From contig CP103032.1 of NCBI GenBank assembly GCA_024752435.1, forward strand, positions 1,674,001 through 1,738,000: a stretch of DNA of 64,000 bases, given 5' to 3'. This DNA is from Allantophomopsis cytisporea (taxonomy: Eukaryota > Ascomycota > Leotiomycetes > Phacidiales > Phacidiaceae). Each line of letters begins with the position of its first letter. Positions within the stretch are counted from its first letter, which is position 1. Positions 1-11,557 of the stretch are shown in pieces. A model generated the notes under the pieces. The model did no database searches, was not told the DNA's origin, and saw only the letters and a list, made by a program, of their open reading frames with translations. A program made the position numbers and the translations under genes.

Positions 1-2483
1 GAATTGATGCATATCCTATGCGTTATGATTGTGAGCTTCTAGTCTTTCGTGTAGTTTCTGGCTGATTGTAACCCAGGTGCTCACCCATATGTGTGGCCAA
101 CATATAGATTTCCAAGAGAGTGGCAAGTCACGCATCAGATTTATAGTCCTACAACACCCTTCACCATTGCCGAGCTTCAGTCGGGATCAGGAGGAGGATG
201 GTAATTCCCCCTCGACATTTTTGCGTTTGTGTGAGATGTTTAGCTCACTTTTCTAGGGGAGGTGTGACTGAAGATGGATGTGCTATCCTGGTGAACAATG
301 AAGCTATCCGAGTCCTGTATAAAAACAACTATAGCTTTGGAGTGACGATGTTTAATTCATACATGGTTGTGTCACCCGTAGTACACTTAGAGAAGGAGGA
401 AAGCTGACAGTGTAGAAGATATATGGAGGCACCAATTGGGGAAACCTTGGATATCATGGTGGTTACACTTCAGACGACTATGGAGCAGCTATAACCGAAG
501 ATCGTCTTGTTTGGCGCGAAAATTTTAGTGAATTGAAGCTTGAAGCCAACTTTCTCAAAATCTCGCCAGCCTACCTAACAGCCACTCCTGGGAACGCAGC
601 CAACGGATCCTATGGATCGTCTACTGATATCGCCATGGCTCCTTTATTCGGTAATGGTACTTCAACCAACTTCTATATCATGAGACATGCCGATTTTACC
701 TCCACTTCAAATACGACTTATGCCTTAGAATTGATGACAAGTGAAGGCAATTTCAGTATCCCACAGTTGGGAGGCACACTTTCTTTAAATGGGCGTGACG
801 CAAAAGTTCATGTTACAGATTATGATGTCGGTGGTATTGATCTCATTTATTCTTTAGCCGAGATCTTCACTTGGGCAAAGGGATATGGAGACAGACGCGT
901 GCTGGTCCTCTATGGCGGAGTTGGGGAAGTTCATGAAGCAGCGCTCAAAACAAGTCTCGGAAGTCCAATTGTTGTTGAGGGATGGGGTGTAAAAACTGAA
1001 AGAGTAGGGTTAACCTGGATACTAAATTGGAAAATTACACCAGTCCGGAAAGTGGTTACTATCGGAGAACTTCAATTGTTACTGGTCTGGAGGAATGAAG
1101 CCTTCAATTATTGGGTCTTGGAGCTGGCAGCGCCTGAACCACTTGGGAGCTTCACATCGATTTCAAAAGCGACAGCCATCATAAAGGCTGGCTACCTTCT
1201 CCGAAGCGCAGCTGTTCTTCAGAACAAGTTGAAATTGACAGGAGACTTGAATGCAACCACAGATATCGAGGTGCTGTCTTCACCAGCACAAAATCTTACT
1301 GAGATTTCCTTCAACGGGATTCCTCTCAGTACAAGAAGATCCAAAATAGGAACTCTTTCTTCGACCGTGATATACAAAGCTCCTAGAATCTCCATACCTG
1401 ATTTTCCTTGCATAGAATGGAGATATCTCGACTCTTTACCGGAAATCCGCCCAAATTATGATGACAAATCGTGGACACCACTAACGAGCCCTACTATCAA
1501 TAATCCCCGACATTTCACAACGCCAACTTCTTTGTATGCCAGCGATTATGGGTATCACACTGGTTCTCTGATTTACCGTGGACATTTTATTGCCGAGGGT
1601 GGCGAGGTGACTTTCTTTGTGAATGCTACTGGCGGCTACGGCTTTGGGCATTCGGTATGGCTTAATGAAACTTTCCTTGGATCTTGGATAGGCAGTGGCG
1701 AAAATCAGATGTATGCGCGGAATTTTAGTTTTCCAAGGTTGTTAGCAAGTGGAAGGCCATACGTTATCACAATCCTAATAGATCACATGGGTCAGGACGA
1801 AGAAGCTCCCGGGACAGATGCTATCAAATTCCCACGCGGTATTCTAGACTTCTCTTTATCTAATAGGTCTGGTTCAGACGTGACATGGAAGATGACAGGT
1901 AATTTCGGAGGGGAACAGTATCTAGACTTAGTACGGGGGCCAAGAAATGAAGGTGCTATGTTTGCTGAAAGACAGGTTTATCACCTCCCAAATCCGCCTG
2001 TAGACGATTGGGGGATTGCAAGTCCATTACGAGAAGGGATCTAAAGTGCAGGCATGGGATTCTTCACCAATAGCTTTGAGTTGGATGTTCCGGAGGGTTA
2101 TGTTGTCCCCATACGCTTTATTTTTAATTCCACATCTGATTTGAAAGCCATATTTCTAGGCAATAATTACAGATGTCCGCTATTTGTAAATGGATACCAG
2201 TTCGGAAAATACGGTATGTATCTTAACTCTCAAAGATTCTAAGGTTGCTAACACTTTCTCTGTAGTCAATAATATCGGCTCACAAACTAGCTTTCCGGTT
2301 CCTGAAGGTATCTTGAACTATAATGGAAGGAATGACATTGCACTTACGTTATGGGCGCTGGATAACGAGGGCACTAGAGTCAGCTACTTCAAGCTTGTGC
2401 CTCAGAGTCCTATTATCTCGGGATATAGAAAGCTCTCATTAGCACCACAGCCGGCATGGACACTGCGAGATGATGCTTATTGA
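1..2483 (+). pseudogene. lacA: Beta-galactosidase (GH35, LacA-like), 5' truncated by window edge, internal stop
   Basis: Secreted fungal GH35 beta-galactosidases release terminal beta-galactose from lactose, pectic and xyloglucan side chains. Joining 1-30, 77-200, 257-365, 416-2213 and 2266-2483 gives one continuous frame of about 758 codons. It matches the family from the end of the catalytic barrel (DAYPMRYDCAHPYVWP, then YGGTNWGNLGYHGG) to the C-terminal jelly-roll domains (FVNGYQFGKYVNNIG, FPVPEGILNY). The four introns are 46-56 bases with good branch sites. The start and the N-terminal third lie outside the window; the family is about 1000 residues. An in-frame TAA at 2042-2044 interrupts the conserved stretch W-G-I-A-S-P-L...G-M-G-F-F, and the frame stays perfect on both sides. 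So this is a recent nonsense allele or a sequence error; a truncated product would lose the last about 146 residues. Family assignment is sure; functionality is doubtful. Confidence 0.88.
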
Positions 2484-3255
2484 ATAGATTTTCCATGATC
2501 CAGTAACAATTGTTCCTTTGTGGAAACTGAACTTCGAGCACGGGAATGTGAGATGTTACATACTGCCTGCACATAATGATAGAGATTAGTTAAGCTGCCT
2601 GTGCGTAGGTAATTTATTCATCAAGGAATCCTCTAACATATTACAGGTATGAAAATAACGTTGTTAACTCACTGAACAGTTGCGAAAATGAGCTATAAAA
2701 TAACCACGGACGTATATTCTAGATAGTAGTCAGAAACTCTATTTGAACCCTAGTATGTTATATGAAGAGCCATTTGTGAACAATCCGTGTGATGTGATTG
2801 GCAGAATGACCGGACCGCTGCCGGGCCTGAACCGGACCTGAACCGGCTCAACCTCGCTCCTCATTGGTTCCTGCAACGACAGATGCTGCTTAACATATAT
2901 GCACGACCATGTTTGAGGCAGCATGATATCAGAGAGACGAATATCTTACATGCTAAATTACACTACAAATTCTATAAACGAACAAAGATGTAACGCAATA
3001 GAAATCTCGAACTACAAAGATATTCTTTCATCAACAGATAGATCCTCTATTTACATTCATTCGAGTGTCTCAAGCATCAAAACTACTCCCAGGTAATCCT
3101 TCCATCCCAAAAGATGTATCTCACTTGCTGCAAACTATAAATGGCAGATTTACTGGACTATTGTATAATTAGTGCTAAGTCATATCTTTGGCTATATTCA
3201 TTGTTCCTCAAGCTCCACTCGTATTCTTCTCGAACGCTAACCATTTATCAGCGAT
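2484..3255. other. Intergenic region, beta-galactosidase 3' side / DHA1 exporter promoter
   Basis: No credible gene is seen. The last part, rich in A/T and C/T, is the presumed promoter and leader of the exporter that starts at 3256. A G/C-rich patch at about 2811-2850 stands out (see separate entry). Confidence 0.6.
2811..2850. promoter_or_regulatory. CGG/CCG-rich patch with direct repeat, possible zinc-cluster factor site
   Basis: CCTGAACCGG occurs twice, at 2826-2835 and 2837-2846, next to ACCGGACCG and GCCGGGCC. Fungal Zn2Cys6 activators bind CGG triplets in direct or inverted pairs, so a regulatory role for the exporter 400 bases downstream is possible. This is inference only. Confidence 0.25.
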
Positions 3256-4987
3256 ATGACTGGAGACATAAGTGCTTCCGACCGAACTCAGAACGCGCCA
3301 GTTTCTACAGATGGTGCTTCAATAGCCGGAGATCAAACCTCTCGCAGTATCAAGGAGCAACACGAAAATGAAGCCAAACAAGCGCGGGACAATGTCCTCG
3401 TTACTACTCTAAACTCCGAAAGCCAAGTGGCACAAGCAAACAACGAAGAAGTTATCCAAGGAGCGGGGTCTCTGAAAGAGCCGCCATATACCACTTTTAC
3501 AAAGTCTCAAAAGATTGCTATAGTAACCATGGCCTCCCTATCGTCCTTCTTCTCTCCGCTTTCCTCCAGCATATATTTTCCAGCACTTAACGACATGGCC
3601 AGCTACTATCGTGTCTCTCCATCACTCATAAACCTCACAATAACGACGTACCAAATCTTTCAAGGTCTCTCTCCAGCCTTTTATGGAGACTTTGCTGATC
3701 AGGCAGGACGACGACCAGCCTTCTTGACTGCTTTTACAATATATCTCGCCGCAAATATTGGCCTTGCGCTACAAAGTAATTATGCTGCCCTCATGGTGTT
3801 AAGGTGCATGCAGAGTTCAGGTAGCAGTGGTACCATAGCTTTGAGTATGGGAGTCATCGCGGATGTGACTATAGCCTCAGAGCGAGGCCTATATATGGGT
3901 TTTGCAATGGCGGGTGCAATATTAGCTAGCGCTATTGGACCTATTATTGGAGGACTTCTTTCTCAATTTCTCGGTTGGAGATCGATATTCTGGTTCTTGG
4001 TTATCTTTTCAGCTTGTTTTACAATCGGTTATGGGACCTTCATGCCCGAAACTGGTCGGAAGATAGTTGGCAATGGTTCTGTTCCGCCTACTAACTGGTG
4101 GAATAAATCCCTTTTGGATATGTTAAGATTGAGGAAAGCAGAGAAACTGAAAACCCAAAAAGAAAGAGATGCCGTAGCAACTCTGCCTAGGAGAAAAATC
4201 AGTTGGCCAAGACCCTGGAGATCGCTACAAGTCACGAAGGAAAAGGATGTCGCAATTGTGTTATTTTTCACTTCTATCGCCACAAGCATATTGTATGCTG
4301 TTCTCGCGACTACACCCCTCTATTTTCAAGAGATCTACGGGTTCAACGAGGTTCAAATAGGTCTTTGCTACATGTAAGTCCTGATTCAACTCTTCGACAA
4401 GGAGAAAGACTAATTTCTGCAGTCCGCTCGGCGTAGGTTGCTTTACCTTCACTATAATCAATGGTAGAGCTGTGGATTGGAACTTTCGAAGATTAGCAAA
4501 AGTGAAGGGTGTGATCATCAACGACTCTAAGAGCCAAGATCTGCGCGATTTTCCTATTGAGAAATCCCGCCTGCAGGTATTCATCCCTGCCTTTATTATG
4601 GGACTTTCAGCAGTGCTTTGTTACGGCTGGGTTCTTTCTATATCGCCATCACTAGCAGCACCGTTGGTTCTCCAATTCTTTTTGGGAGGATTCATGGTAG
4701 CTGCAACGAATGTCGGTGGTACTTTGCTGGTTGATATGTATCCTGATCGACCGTCCATGGTCAGTGCGTCAAATAATATGGCCAGATGCCTCATAGCAGC
4801 TGGAGCTACTGCTTTGGTTCAGCCTATGATAGATGCGATGGGACTCGGATGGACATTTACATTCTTTGCATTTGTTGGAGCGGCTGCGACTCCGATGACA
4901 TTGGTGTTGCTGAAATTTGGACCAAGGTGGAGGGAAGAGAGACGACTGAAAATGGAGGAAGCTGCCATGAAGACAGAGGGACCATAA
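3256..4987 (+). CDS. MFS multidrug exporter, DHA1 family (Qdr/Aqr1-like)
   Basis: Exons 3256-4373 and 4423-4987 (one 49-base intron, GTAAGT...CTGCAG) give 560 residues. A polar N-terminus of about 85 residues precedes the first membrane helix, whose segment SPLSSSIYFPAL is typical of the drug:H+ antiporter-1 Qdr/Aqr1 branch. The loop motif DQAGRRP is the MFS motif A between helices 2 and 3. GAILASAIGPIIGGLL fits the antiporter motif C in helix 5. A long charged central loop (about residues 270-325) separates two six-helix halves, and the tail is short and basic. Such proteins sit in the plasma membrane and export drugs, organic acids or amino acids; the substrate cannot be told. Start chosen as the first ATG, in frame without upstream extension. 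Length is normal for the family. Confidence 0.92.
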
Positions 4988-5586
4988 TTTGTTACATTGC
5001 CTTAGTCCAAGCATTATGTTTACTTGAGCTTCTATTGAGGATTTCAATTTTCTCTGTTGTTTCAATGATCGAGTATATTATACATCTATAGCATGGAACA
5101 TAAACCAACAATGTTCTGTTTCCTCTTATCTCCAGTTTTATATCCCATTCATGGAGAATCTTATTAGTAGGTAGGTTAAATTATGAAATCCGCAATCACG
5201 TAACTAGGATTGGCTCCATGACCAAAACAAATTTATTTCCAACAAGGAGACCTATTTCCAACATAGCCCTCAACTTATGTACAATTCTTATTTTGAGCGT
5301 GAATCTTACACGTGATGTGCCGTCCGAAGAAGCTCATACAAAGCGCCTCAGATCCATGAGGAAAGTAAAAACGATTATGCATACCGATGTTATTACCCCG
5401 CACCAAAGCTATGCGTTGAATGAAACCTTATTCAGCTATGATACAAAGCCCTCCCCTCGTCTTTGACAATTATCTCAATCAGTAACTAAGTCTCTTCTTT
5501 ATCTTTATGATATATCACGTAAAATTTACCCCCAACGCGCTTGTTGCTTGCCAAATATCTGAACGTTGACTTTACATGCAGTTGAC
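4988..5586. other. Intergenic region, AT-rich, no supported gene
   Basis: Contains an 82-codon open frame (5218-5466) without recognisable features or neighbours' codon style; I do not call it. The last 100 bases are the presumed leader of the CCCH zinc-finger gene. Confidence 0.5.
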
Positions 5587-7103
5587 ATGTCAACAGATGC
5601 ACCAACCTGCAAATTGTGGCTCAAAGGAGACTGCCGATATGGAGAACATTGTCGATATTCTCATGACGGTGTACCTCTTGCATCCAACAGCAAGTTACTC
5701 CCTTAGCACTTTCGCTATTTCTCGGCACTAGCAAATATGAAATTAACGACCTTTGGTAGCACTTGAAATACCGATCACCTTTTCACCTGTAATTAGACAG
5801 TTCGAAGAGCAGAAATTAAGGACAAGATTCTTCAAGAATCGTAAGATGTTGAAGGATGCTCAAGAACTACTGATAAGACTCGAGCTGCCTGGGATACAGA
5901 AACCGACATGCTCTATAAAGATCAAAGACTTCGAATTCATCGCATCATACAATTGGAGTAATTCAGATGCGCCCGTAATCTTTGTTCCAGGTATTTGCTC
6001 TGTTATTTGAGATTTTAAATAGCTGTGCAGGGTGCTAACATTAAAGTCGAGGATGTCCAGCAAAATGGAACCCTCCTAGTCTTCCATATCGAGTTGCAAA
6101 GGACAAAGGACAAGTCTTCATTGACCAAAACAGCCACCGAATCCCGTCAGCATCATTCGATTCTTTCTTCAAAGCCCTTCTTACAATGCATCCGAACTTC
6201 AACTTGAAACCCATAGAATTGACAACAGATCGAAACAGTCTCCGGAAGTTATTGCGGTTTGTCTCAGGCGAGATCCCAAAAAGCTGGCGAATCGATGTCG
6301 ATATTATCGAAGACACAATGTTTTTCACGCGTTGGGAGGAAAATCCAGTTACAATTATCACTGGATCTAGAAATTCTGGATATGGTCACGAGTTTGAAAA
6401 GGCGTTTTTGAGCTTTGATTCAAACTTGCGAGAAAGTTCCCAACATCATCGTGTTATTCGCTACAACCTGGGTGGAATTGAATGCCTCGTCAGATTCGAA
6501 GTGGATGGATACTTTGAAGATGGTCTTAGTAACGGTGATAGCAATTCGCCATCGACCCAGACTATCAATAATCAATCCTCAATTGTAGACGAGCTTGATC
6601 AAGCACTCTCAACGTTTGATATCAAGAGCTCGACGAATTTGATTGCTTCATATCCAGCGGCCGAAGTCAGGGTGATCAAAAGAGGCCGTCTAATAGATAG
6701 CAATACTACTATCGAACTAAAGTCGCGCACAGCGAACAGGAAGCGCAAGATGAGTGAGGTTTTACCACAGCTCTGGATTTCGCAGACCCGTCACCTGTTT
6801 ATCGGCCGGCATCGGGCAGGGCTAGTAGAAGTGGAGCCAGAAAGATTGAACATGGAAGCGCATTTACCGGCTTGGGAGAGTAGGAATCAGGAGCATTTGA
6901 AAAGTTTGGTTGGCCTCATTACAAAAATTAAAGAGGTTGCGAAGGGCGTGGAGGGAGGAAAGTGTATGTTGGTTTGCGAGAAGGAGGAGAGGCCCAGGAC
7001 CATCAAAATCTATGAGAGGAATGGAACGGACTTCTTTCTACCCAAAGGAACAAGAGAAAAGTGCTGGGGACCTGGAGTTCACAAGCAAGCAGGACAGGCT
7101 TAA
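5587..7103 (+). CDS. CCCH zinc-finger protein with a conserved fungal domain of unknown function
   Basis: Exons 5587-5668, 5760-5990 and 6052-7103 give 454 residues. Residues 8-26 form one canonical CCCH finger (C8-x7-C16-x5-C22-x3-H26, with the usual Y-S-H end), a fold that normally binds RNA. The first exon is too short to stand out alone: it was recovered from the motif, a GT donor and frame continuity. The intron-2 acceptor is placed by the branch site GCTAAC at about 6032 and by the conserved join P-G-C-P-A-K-W-N-P-P. The rest resembles a fungal family with the pattern VAKDKGQVFIDQN, LLRFVSGEIP, HRVIRYNLGGIECLVRFEVDGY. Database members of this type are, as I recall, often labelled geranylgeranyl pyrophosphate synthetase, but no DDxxD prenyltransferase motif is visible, so I would not transfer that name. 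Function unknown; an RNA-linked role is inference. Confidence 0.8.
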
Positions 7104-7880
7104 GGTTACGCTATGGGTTGGTGCCGCAACACTCTGGTCCATCGGGACTTTACTGGGGATACTCTCGCAATGCTTGCGAATTTTCTTTTGCAACAGTTCT
7201 CTTTGTTTTCATTGAACTCAACTAATGTCACAACTTCCCTTAAATTTCTATTGGCTTGCCAATGATCTCCATTTTAGCAATCTTTAATGATACAATGACA
7301 AATCTACATAGATCGCTGTGTAGCGTCCCTTTTCGTACTATCAGTAAATGAATAGCTTCATGTATTTCATCGGCGTATTTGCTCGATCAATGCCCGAAAT
7401 TGGTCCAGCCTTGCAATCCTCTGATAAGGTGCAGTTGCCTTTGTATAACCCACCAAATACCTTAGTCCGAGGCAATCGTTTATTTACGCAGGTATGAATC
7501 TTTTGGAATCTATCGAGCCGAGAACTGGACGAACAAACTAAAAAGGTCTAATGCTTTCTAGAGGTGGAACAAAGATTTACGTAAAATAGAATTTCTAGAC
7601 GAACATAGAGGTGTTGAAAAGTCACCCTGTTCATAAACCAAGTGCAACTGTAACGACAACTAGCGGATGAATCTATTGGGAATCTAAGTAGGCACTGATA
7701 AGCCCAAAATTTTATCGGGGGAATGTTTGGTAAAAGAAGAGAGCTCGTACGAACCACAAGAATCCAATCCTCAATTATCATAAACTCTATTACATACATT
7801 ATTTAAGATATATGAGTTATCTTATACCAAAATCCAAACACGATCCCTGATAAAAGGGTATTCTAACTAACTTTAAGTCT
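7104..7880. other. Convergent intergenic region, 3' sides of two genes
   Basis: Lies between two convergent genes and so should hold both 3' untranslated regions. AT-rich; no gene, repeat or RNA is supported. Confidence 0.5.
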
Positions 7881-9450
7881 TTACGGTACACCCCCCATCC
7901 ACCTCCAATTCGAATCCTTCTGCCCCTTAAGATCCTTGGTAGGAACATCCCCAGCTTTCAGCACAACCCCCTGTGCACGATTGCGTCTCCGATTGTCAAA
8001 CTTCATGAACAATCCAACCCCCACACTACCAAGGGCACCCACAGCACCAAAGCAAGCAGAGATAATACTGGCCATGATATAATTTGGGGCACTTTTCGGC
8101 GTAAAGATGTTCGCAGCAACAAGACCCATAGCATTAGCCGTTGCAACGAGGACCGGCGTAAGGACCGCACGCTGGTTCTCATCAGGCGTGTTGTTGTTAT
8201 ACCACGTGCTGAGCAGAGGTGAGGTGATGTAACCGCCAGCACACAATAGGAAACACGCGAAGTAGGCAACGCCAAGGTGCGCCCCGGCGTCGATGCAGGC
8301 AAGGATTATGAAACCAATGGATGTTACCATAAGGCAAGCCGCAAGATGCAGGGCTCTGTCGCCCGTGTAATCTGAAGAGAAGGCCACAATGACGACAAAA
8401 CAGGCGCCTACAATGTTGGGAGCCACGGTATAGAGATTAGTTTTCACGGTCGAGAAGCCTAGTCGCCCTACAATCTGTGGCAGGAAATTGGACACTGAGT
8501 AAAGTGGCACACCGCACCCTAAGCCAATGACCATGTAGAATGGCCACAGCTTATCCTCGCGGAAGACACGAATGGCTGCGCGGAAATCGAATTTTGCATC
8601 CACGACTGTGGACGAGTTGGCTGCAAGACGACGATAGGCAATTTCCTTCTCAGCCGGGGAAAGAAAATAAGCCGTGGAAGCAGACTTTGGCATAAGAATG
8701 AGAGCAAGGATGCCACCAGCTACGGTCAGTGATCCTTCGATGAGAAACAAATACTGCCAGCCCTTGATGGGGCCATGTATTTGAAAAACGCCATAAGCTA
8801 CCAGGCCAGTAAAAGCACCGGCAATTTCACTGGCAGCATAGAAGATGCTTAGACGACTGGCAAGCTCGTTGCGCTTGTAGAAAGTCGTCAAATAAAAGAT
8901 CACGCCTGGATAGAAACCAGACTCCGCCGTGCCAAGAAACCAGCGTGTTGTGACTATGCCTCCAAAGTTGTGGCATGCAGCACTGAGCATGGCCATGCTC
9001 CCAAACATGATCATAGCACCTGGAAGCACGTATTTTGCACCAAAGCGCTTCGTAAGCATGTTCATGGGTGGACCACAGAGGACGAGTGGAATGTAGAAGA
9101 TGGAGAGAAGCTGGTTGTATTGGTTGCCCTTGAAGTGTAGATCCTTATCCATATGATTGGTTTTGGCATTACCGAGGTTGCTCTTGTCAATTGAACTGGT
9201 AGGTATCGTCAACTGGTATACTAACTGCAGTCAGGTAAGAAATTACACACTTGAAGAGATACATGAGTGCCAGTAGAGGCAGAATGTGAAGATCAAACTT
9301 CCAGAGAATCTTCCTCTCCATCACCGTGTCGATCGGCGATGTCAAATCCTCAACCTCACCGACAGCCGATTCTACTGCGTTGTCCTGCGCCGTCTTCTTC
9401 TCGCTATCATTGCTAGCTTTCTCAAGGTCATTGTGTTCAAGTTCCGGCAT
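7881..9450 (-). CDS. MFS permease, anion:cation symporter family (Tna1/Dal5-like)
   Basis: Exons 9450-9251 and 9195-7881 on the minus strand (one 55-base intron) give 504 residues. The join yields YLFNSIDKSNLGNAK, the hallmark helix-1 region of the allantoate/nicotinate permease family. KRFGAKY marks the loop after helix 2, and RWFLGTAESGFYPGVIFYLT is the typical helix 4-5 segment. Twelve membrane helices with a central loop near residue 245 can be followed. Members import nicotinate, allantoate, ureidosuccinate, biotin precursors or similar organic anions; the exact substrate is open. The start is the first ATG and gives an acidic N-terminus of about 45 residues. It is divergent from the alpha/beta hydrolase at 10165. 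Confidence 0.93.
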
Positions 9451-10164
9451 GGCGATCTTGTAGTGTAGAAAACGATCGGTCGACTTTTAATGAACTATGG
9501 AGCAAACAGCCGTCACCCCGTTGAATATGAAAAAATCGAATGATCAGTCCAGGTTTTGTATGCTTTTCTGCAGACACCTGCCACACCAGATGAGATATCC
9601 GGGAGCTGATAATGTTACGTGTCATATCTCTCACAACCTGTCTTTTCTTGTGATACTGGACAAATCAATGCCTATCGATGACCCCGCCGATAGATAGGAA
9701 TTGAACGGCTGCATGGCCGCATGGCCGCGGCGATAGGGTGCCACAGCCTAAACATCCGACTTGATCAACAAATGGCATTGAAGGGCATCTAAAGCAACAT
9801 GGGCGAACGACATCTTGCAGTTCTCGTCATACTATGACCTAGCTTCAGGAGCATGAATGCATATGCAAGTTGGAGCGGTGCGAACCTAAGTGGGCAATTG
9901 AACGACGTACAACTTAAGAGTCGACGGGGAGGCGTCGGGTGGAAACGCAACGACCAGGTTAAAAGATGCTTATCGTTATCGCCCCGCATCCAATGACACC
10001 CAAGACCCCTACCCGGCAGCTCCAACATTGCTCGGTCATCAAACGAGTTCATAACAGGGTCCATCCTATAACCCATAACTAAAATGAACAAGAATAAAGA
10101 GAATATATAAAGATGACCTCGAGATCTCGCGTCATATTGATACAACCTCCTAGTATTCGCCCCA
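9451..10164. other. Divergent promoter region between permease and hydrolase
   Basis: Both neighbours point away from this stretch, so it carries two promoters. A short direct repeat GCATGGCCGCATGGCCGCGG lies near 9711. No coding sequence is supported. Confidence 0.5.
10104..10111 (+). promoter_or_regulatory. TATA box of the alpha/beta hydrolase gene
   Basis: TATATAAA lies 54 bases upstream of the ATG at 10165, a usual position for a fungal TATA element with a short leader. Confidence 0.5.
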
Positions 10165-11444
10165 ATGAATCCCCTTAAGATGACCTCCGAGGCCCTCGTG
10201 AACGCAATCCATCCAGAAATCCTCCCAAGACTAGACCGGCAATTCGCAGAAGTCTACACAAGATACCAAGCACCCTATCTCCGCGCCGATCAAGTAACCT
10301 ACGCAGAATACAATGCCAACCGCTCAAAATATACCTTCGCAATCGCCGAGGGGCCATATCCACAAGTCGAGTCAATCAAGACATACAATATCTCCATAAC
10401 AGAGCCCGCCGGCGAGATAGCCGTCGAAGTATACACGCCAACAGAAGAGGCGATTGCAGCAGCCGGGAGCAGAAGTGAGAGAGGGCTACCGGCGCACATA
10501 AATTACCACGGCGGTAAATCTCCCAGCCTAGCTCAATTCAATGCACGATTCCTCATTGCGCTCTTGAAACCAACTAACGCGCTCAGGCGGCTTCGTAATC
10601 GGCTCCCTCGCATCAGACGCCTCCTGGTGCCGCCAAATCACCCAAAACGTAGGTTGCGTGCTCATAAACGTCGACTACCGCATGGCGCCTGATTTCCCGC
10701 ACCCGGTACCGGGCAATGATTCGTGGGAGGCGCTGAAATGGGTCTTCGCCAAGTCGGCATTGCTTGGAATCGATCCTGCCCGCGTCTCGGTCGGAGGCCT
10801 TTCGGCCGGTGGCCAGATCGCTGCTGTGTTGGCCCTCCGTGCACGCGACGAGCCCGGCATGCCTAGGCTGAAGCTGCAGTTGCTTATTGTGCCGTGTGTG
10901 GATGCGCGATTCGTTCCGATTGAGGGGAGTGCGGATGAGGGAGCGCCTTATGAGAGTTATCGGACCTGTGAGTTTGCGCCGTGCTTGCCGTTGCAGAGGA
11001 TGCGGTGGTTCTATAATCTGTGGTTGGGGGTTGATGTTGGTAAGCTTTATTTTTGTTCTTAGGACGTTGACTTCTCACTTTGCTTGCGAGTTTTTGGGGC
11101 TGGAGTGGGATGGTGGTGAACCTAGTTAGGTATCAGGAGGAGAGAGAACTGACTTGTGTACAGAGGAGCGCAAGAAGAAAGCGGAGCATTGGCTTGCAAG
11201 TCCCATCGTCGCGCCCTCGCATGCAGGTTTGGCACCGGCAAGTATCCATGTTGCAGAAATTGATACGTTGTGCTCGGAGGGAATCGAATACCATCATGTG
11301 CTGGAGAAAGCGGGAACACCGAGTAAGCTGAAGGTGTACAAAGGGTGTGGTCATCCTTTTGGCCATTGGGAAGGGAAGCTGGATAAGGCAAAGGAATTTG
11401 TGGTGGATACTAGCGATGCACTCAAGGAAGCGTATAAACTGTAA
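10165..11444 (+). CDS. Alpha/beta hydrolase, HSL/GDXG-type esterase or lipase
   Basis: Exons 10165-10513, 10587-11039 and 11164-11444 give 360 residues. Splicing intron 1 (73 bases, branch ACTAAC) restores the oxyanion motif HGGGF (His115). The nucleophile sits in GGLSAGG (Ser189), followed by the acid residue in EIDTL and the catalytic histidine in GCGHPFG, so the triad is complete. There is no signal peptide, so the enzyme is probably cytosolic. The hormone-sensitive-lipase group hydrolyses short-chain esters and carbamates, and in fungi often acts in detoxification or secondary metabolism. Intron 2 is 124 bases (GTAAGC...TACAG). A second in-frame ATG is found five codons in. Its divergent partner is an organic-anion permease, and the next gene, convergent, is an intradiol dioxygenase; joint aromatic-ester breakdown is possible but unproven. 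Confidence 0.9.
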
Positions 11445-11557
11445 ATGGAAGGAATGAGAGACTATATGTGAGCAATGTTTTGCTTATTTTTGATTTGGTA
11501 TATAAGGTTGGATAACATGTCTATATTTATTACAGGAGAACTGAAAAGTGACTCTAT

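Noticed and set aside
533..2044. A separate gene starting at 533 and ending at 2044
   Set aside because: Codon 533 is TTG. The frame continues upstream through introns and downstream past the TAA with family-conserved sequence, so it is an internal part of the beta-galactosidase.
1998..2046. An intron that would remove the in-frame TAA of the beta-galactosidase
   Set aside because: GTAGAC...CTAAAG could be written as a 47-base intron, but it would delete conserved residues that the family retains.
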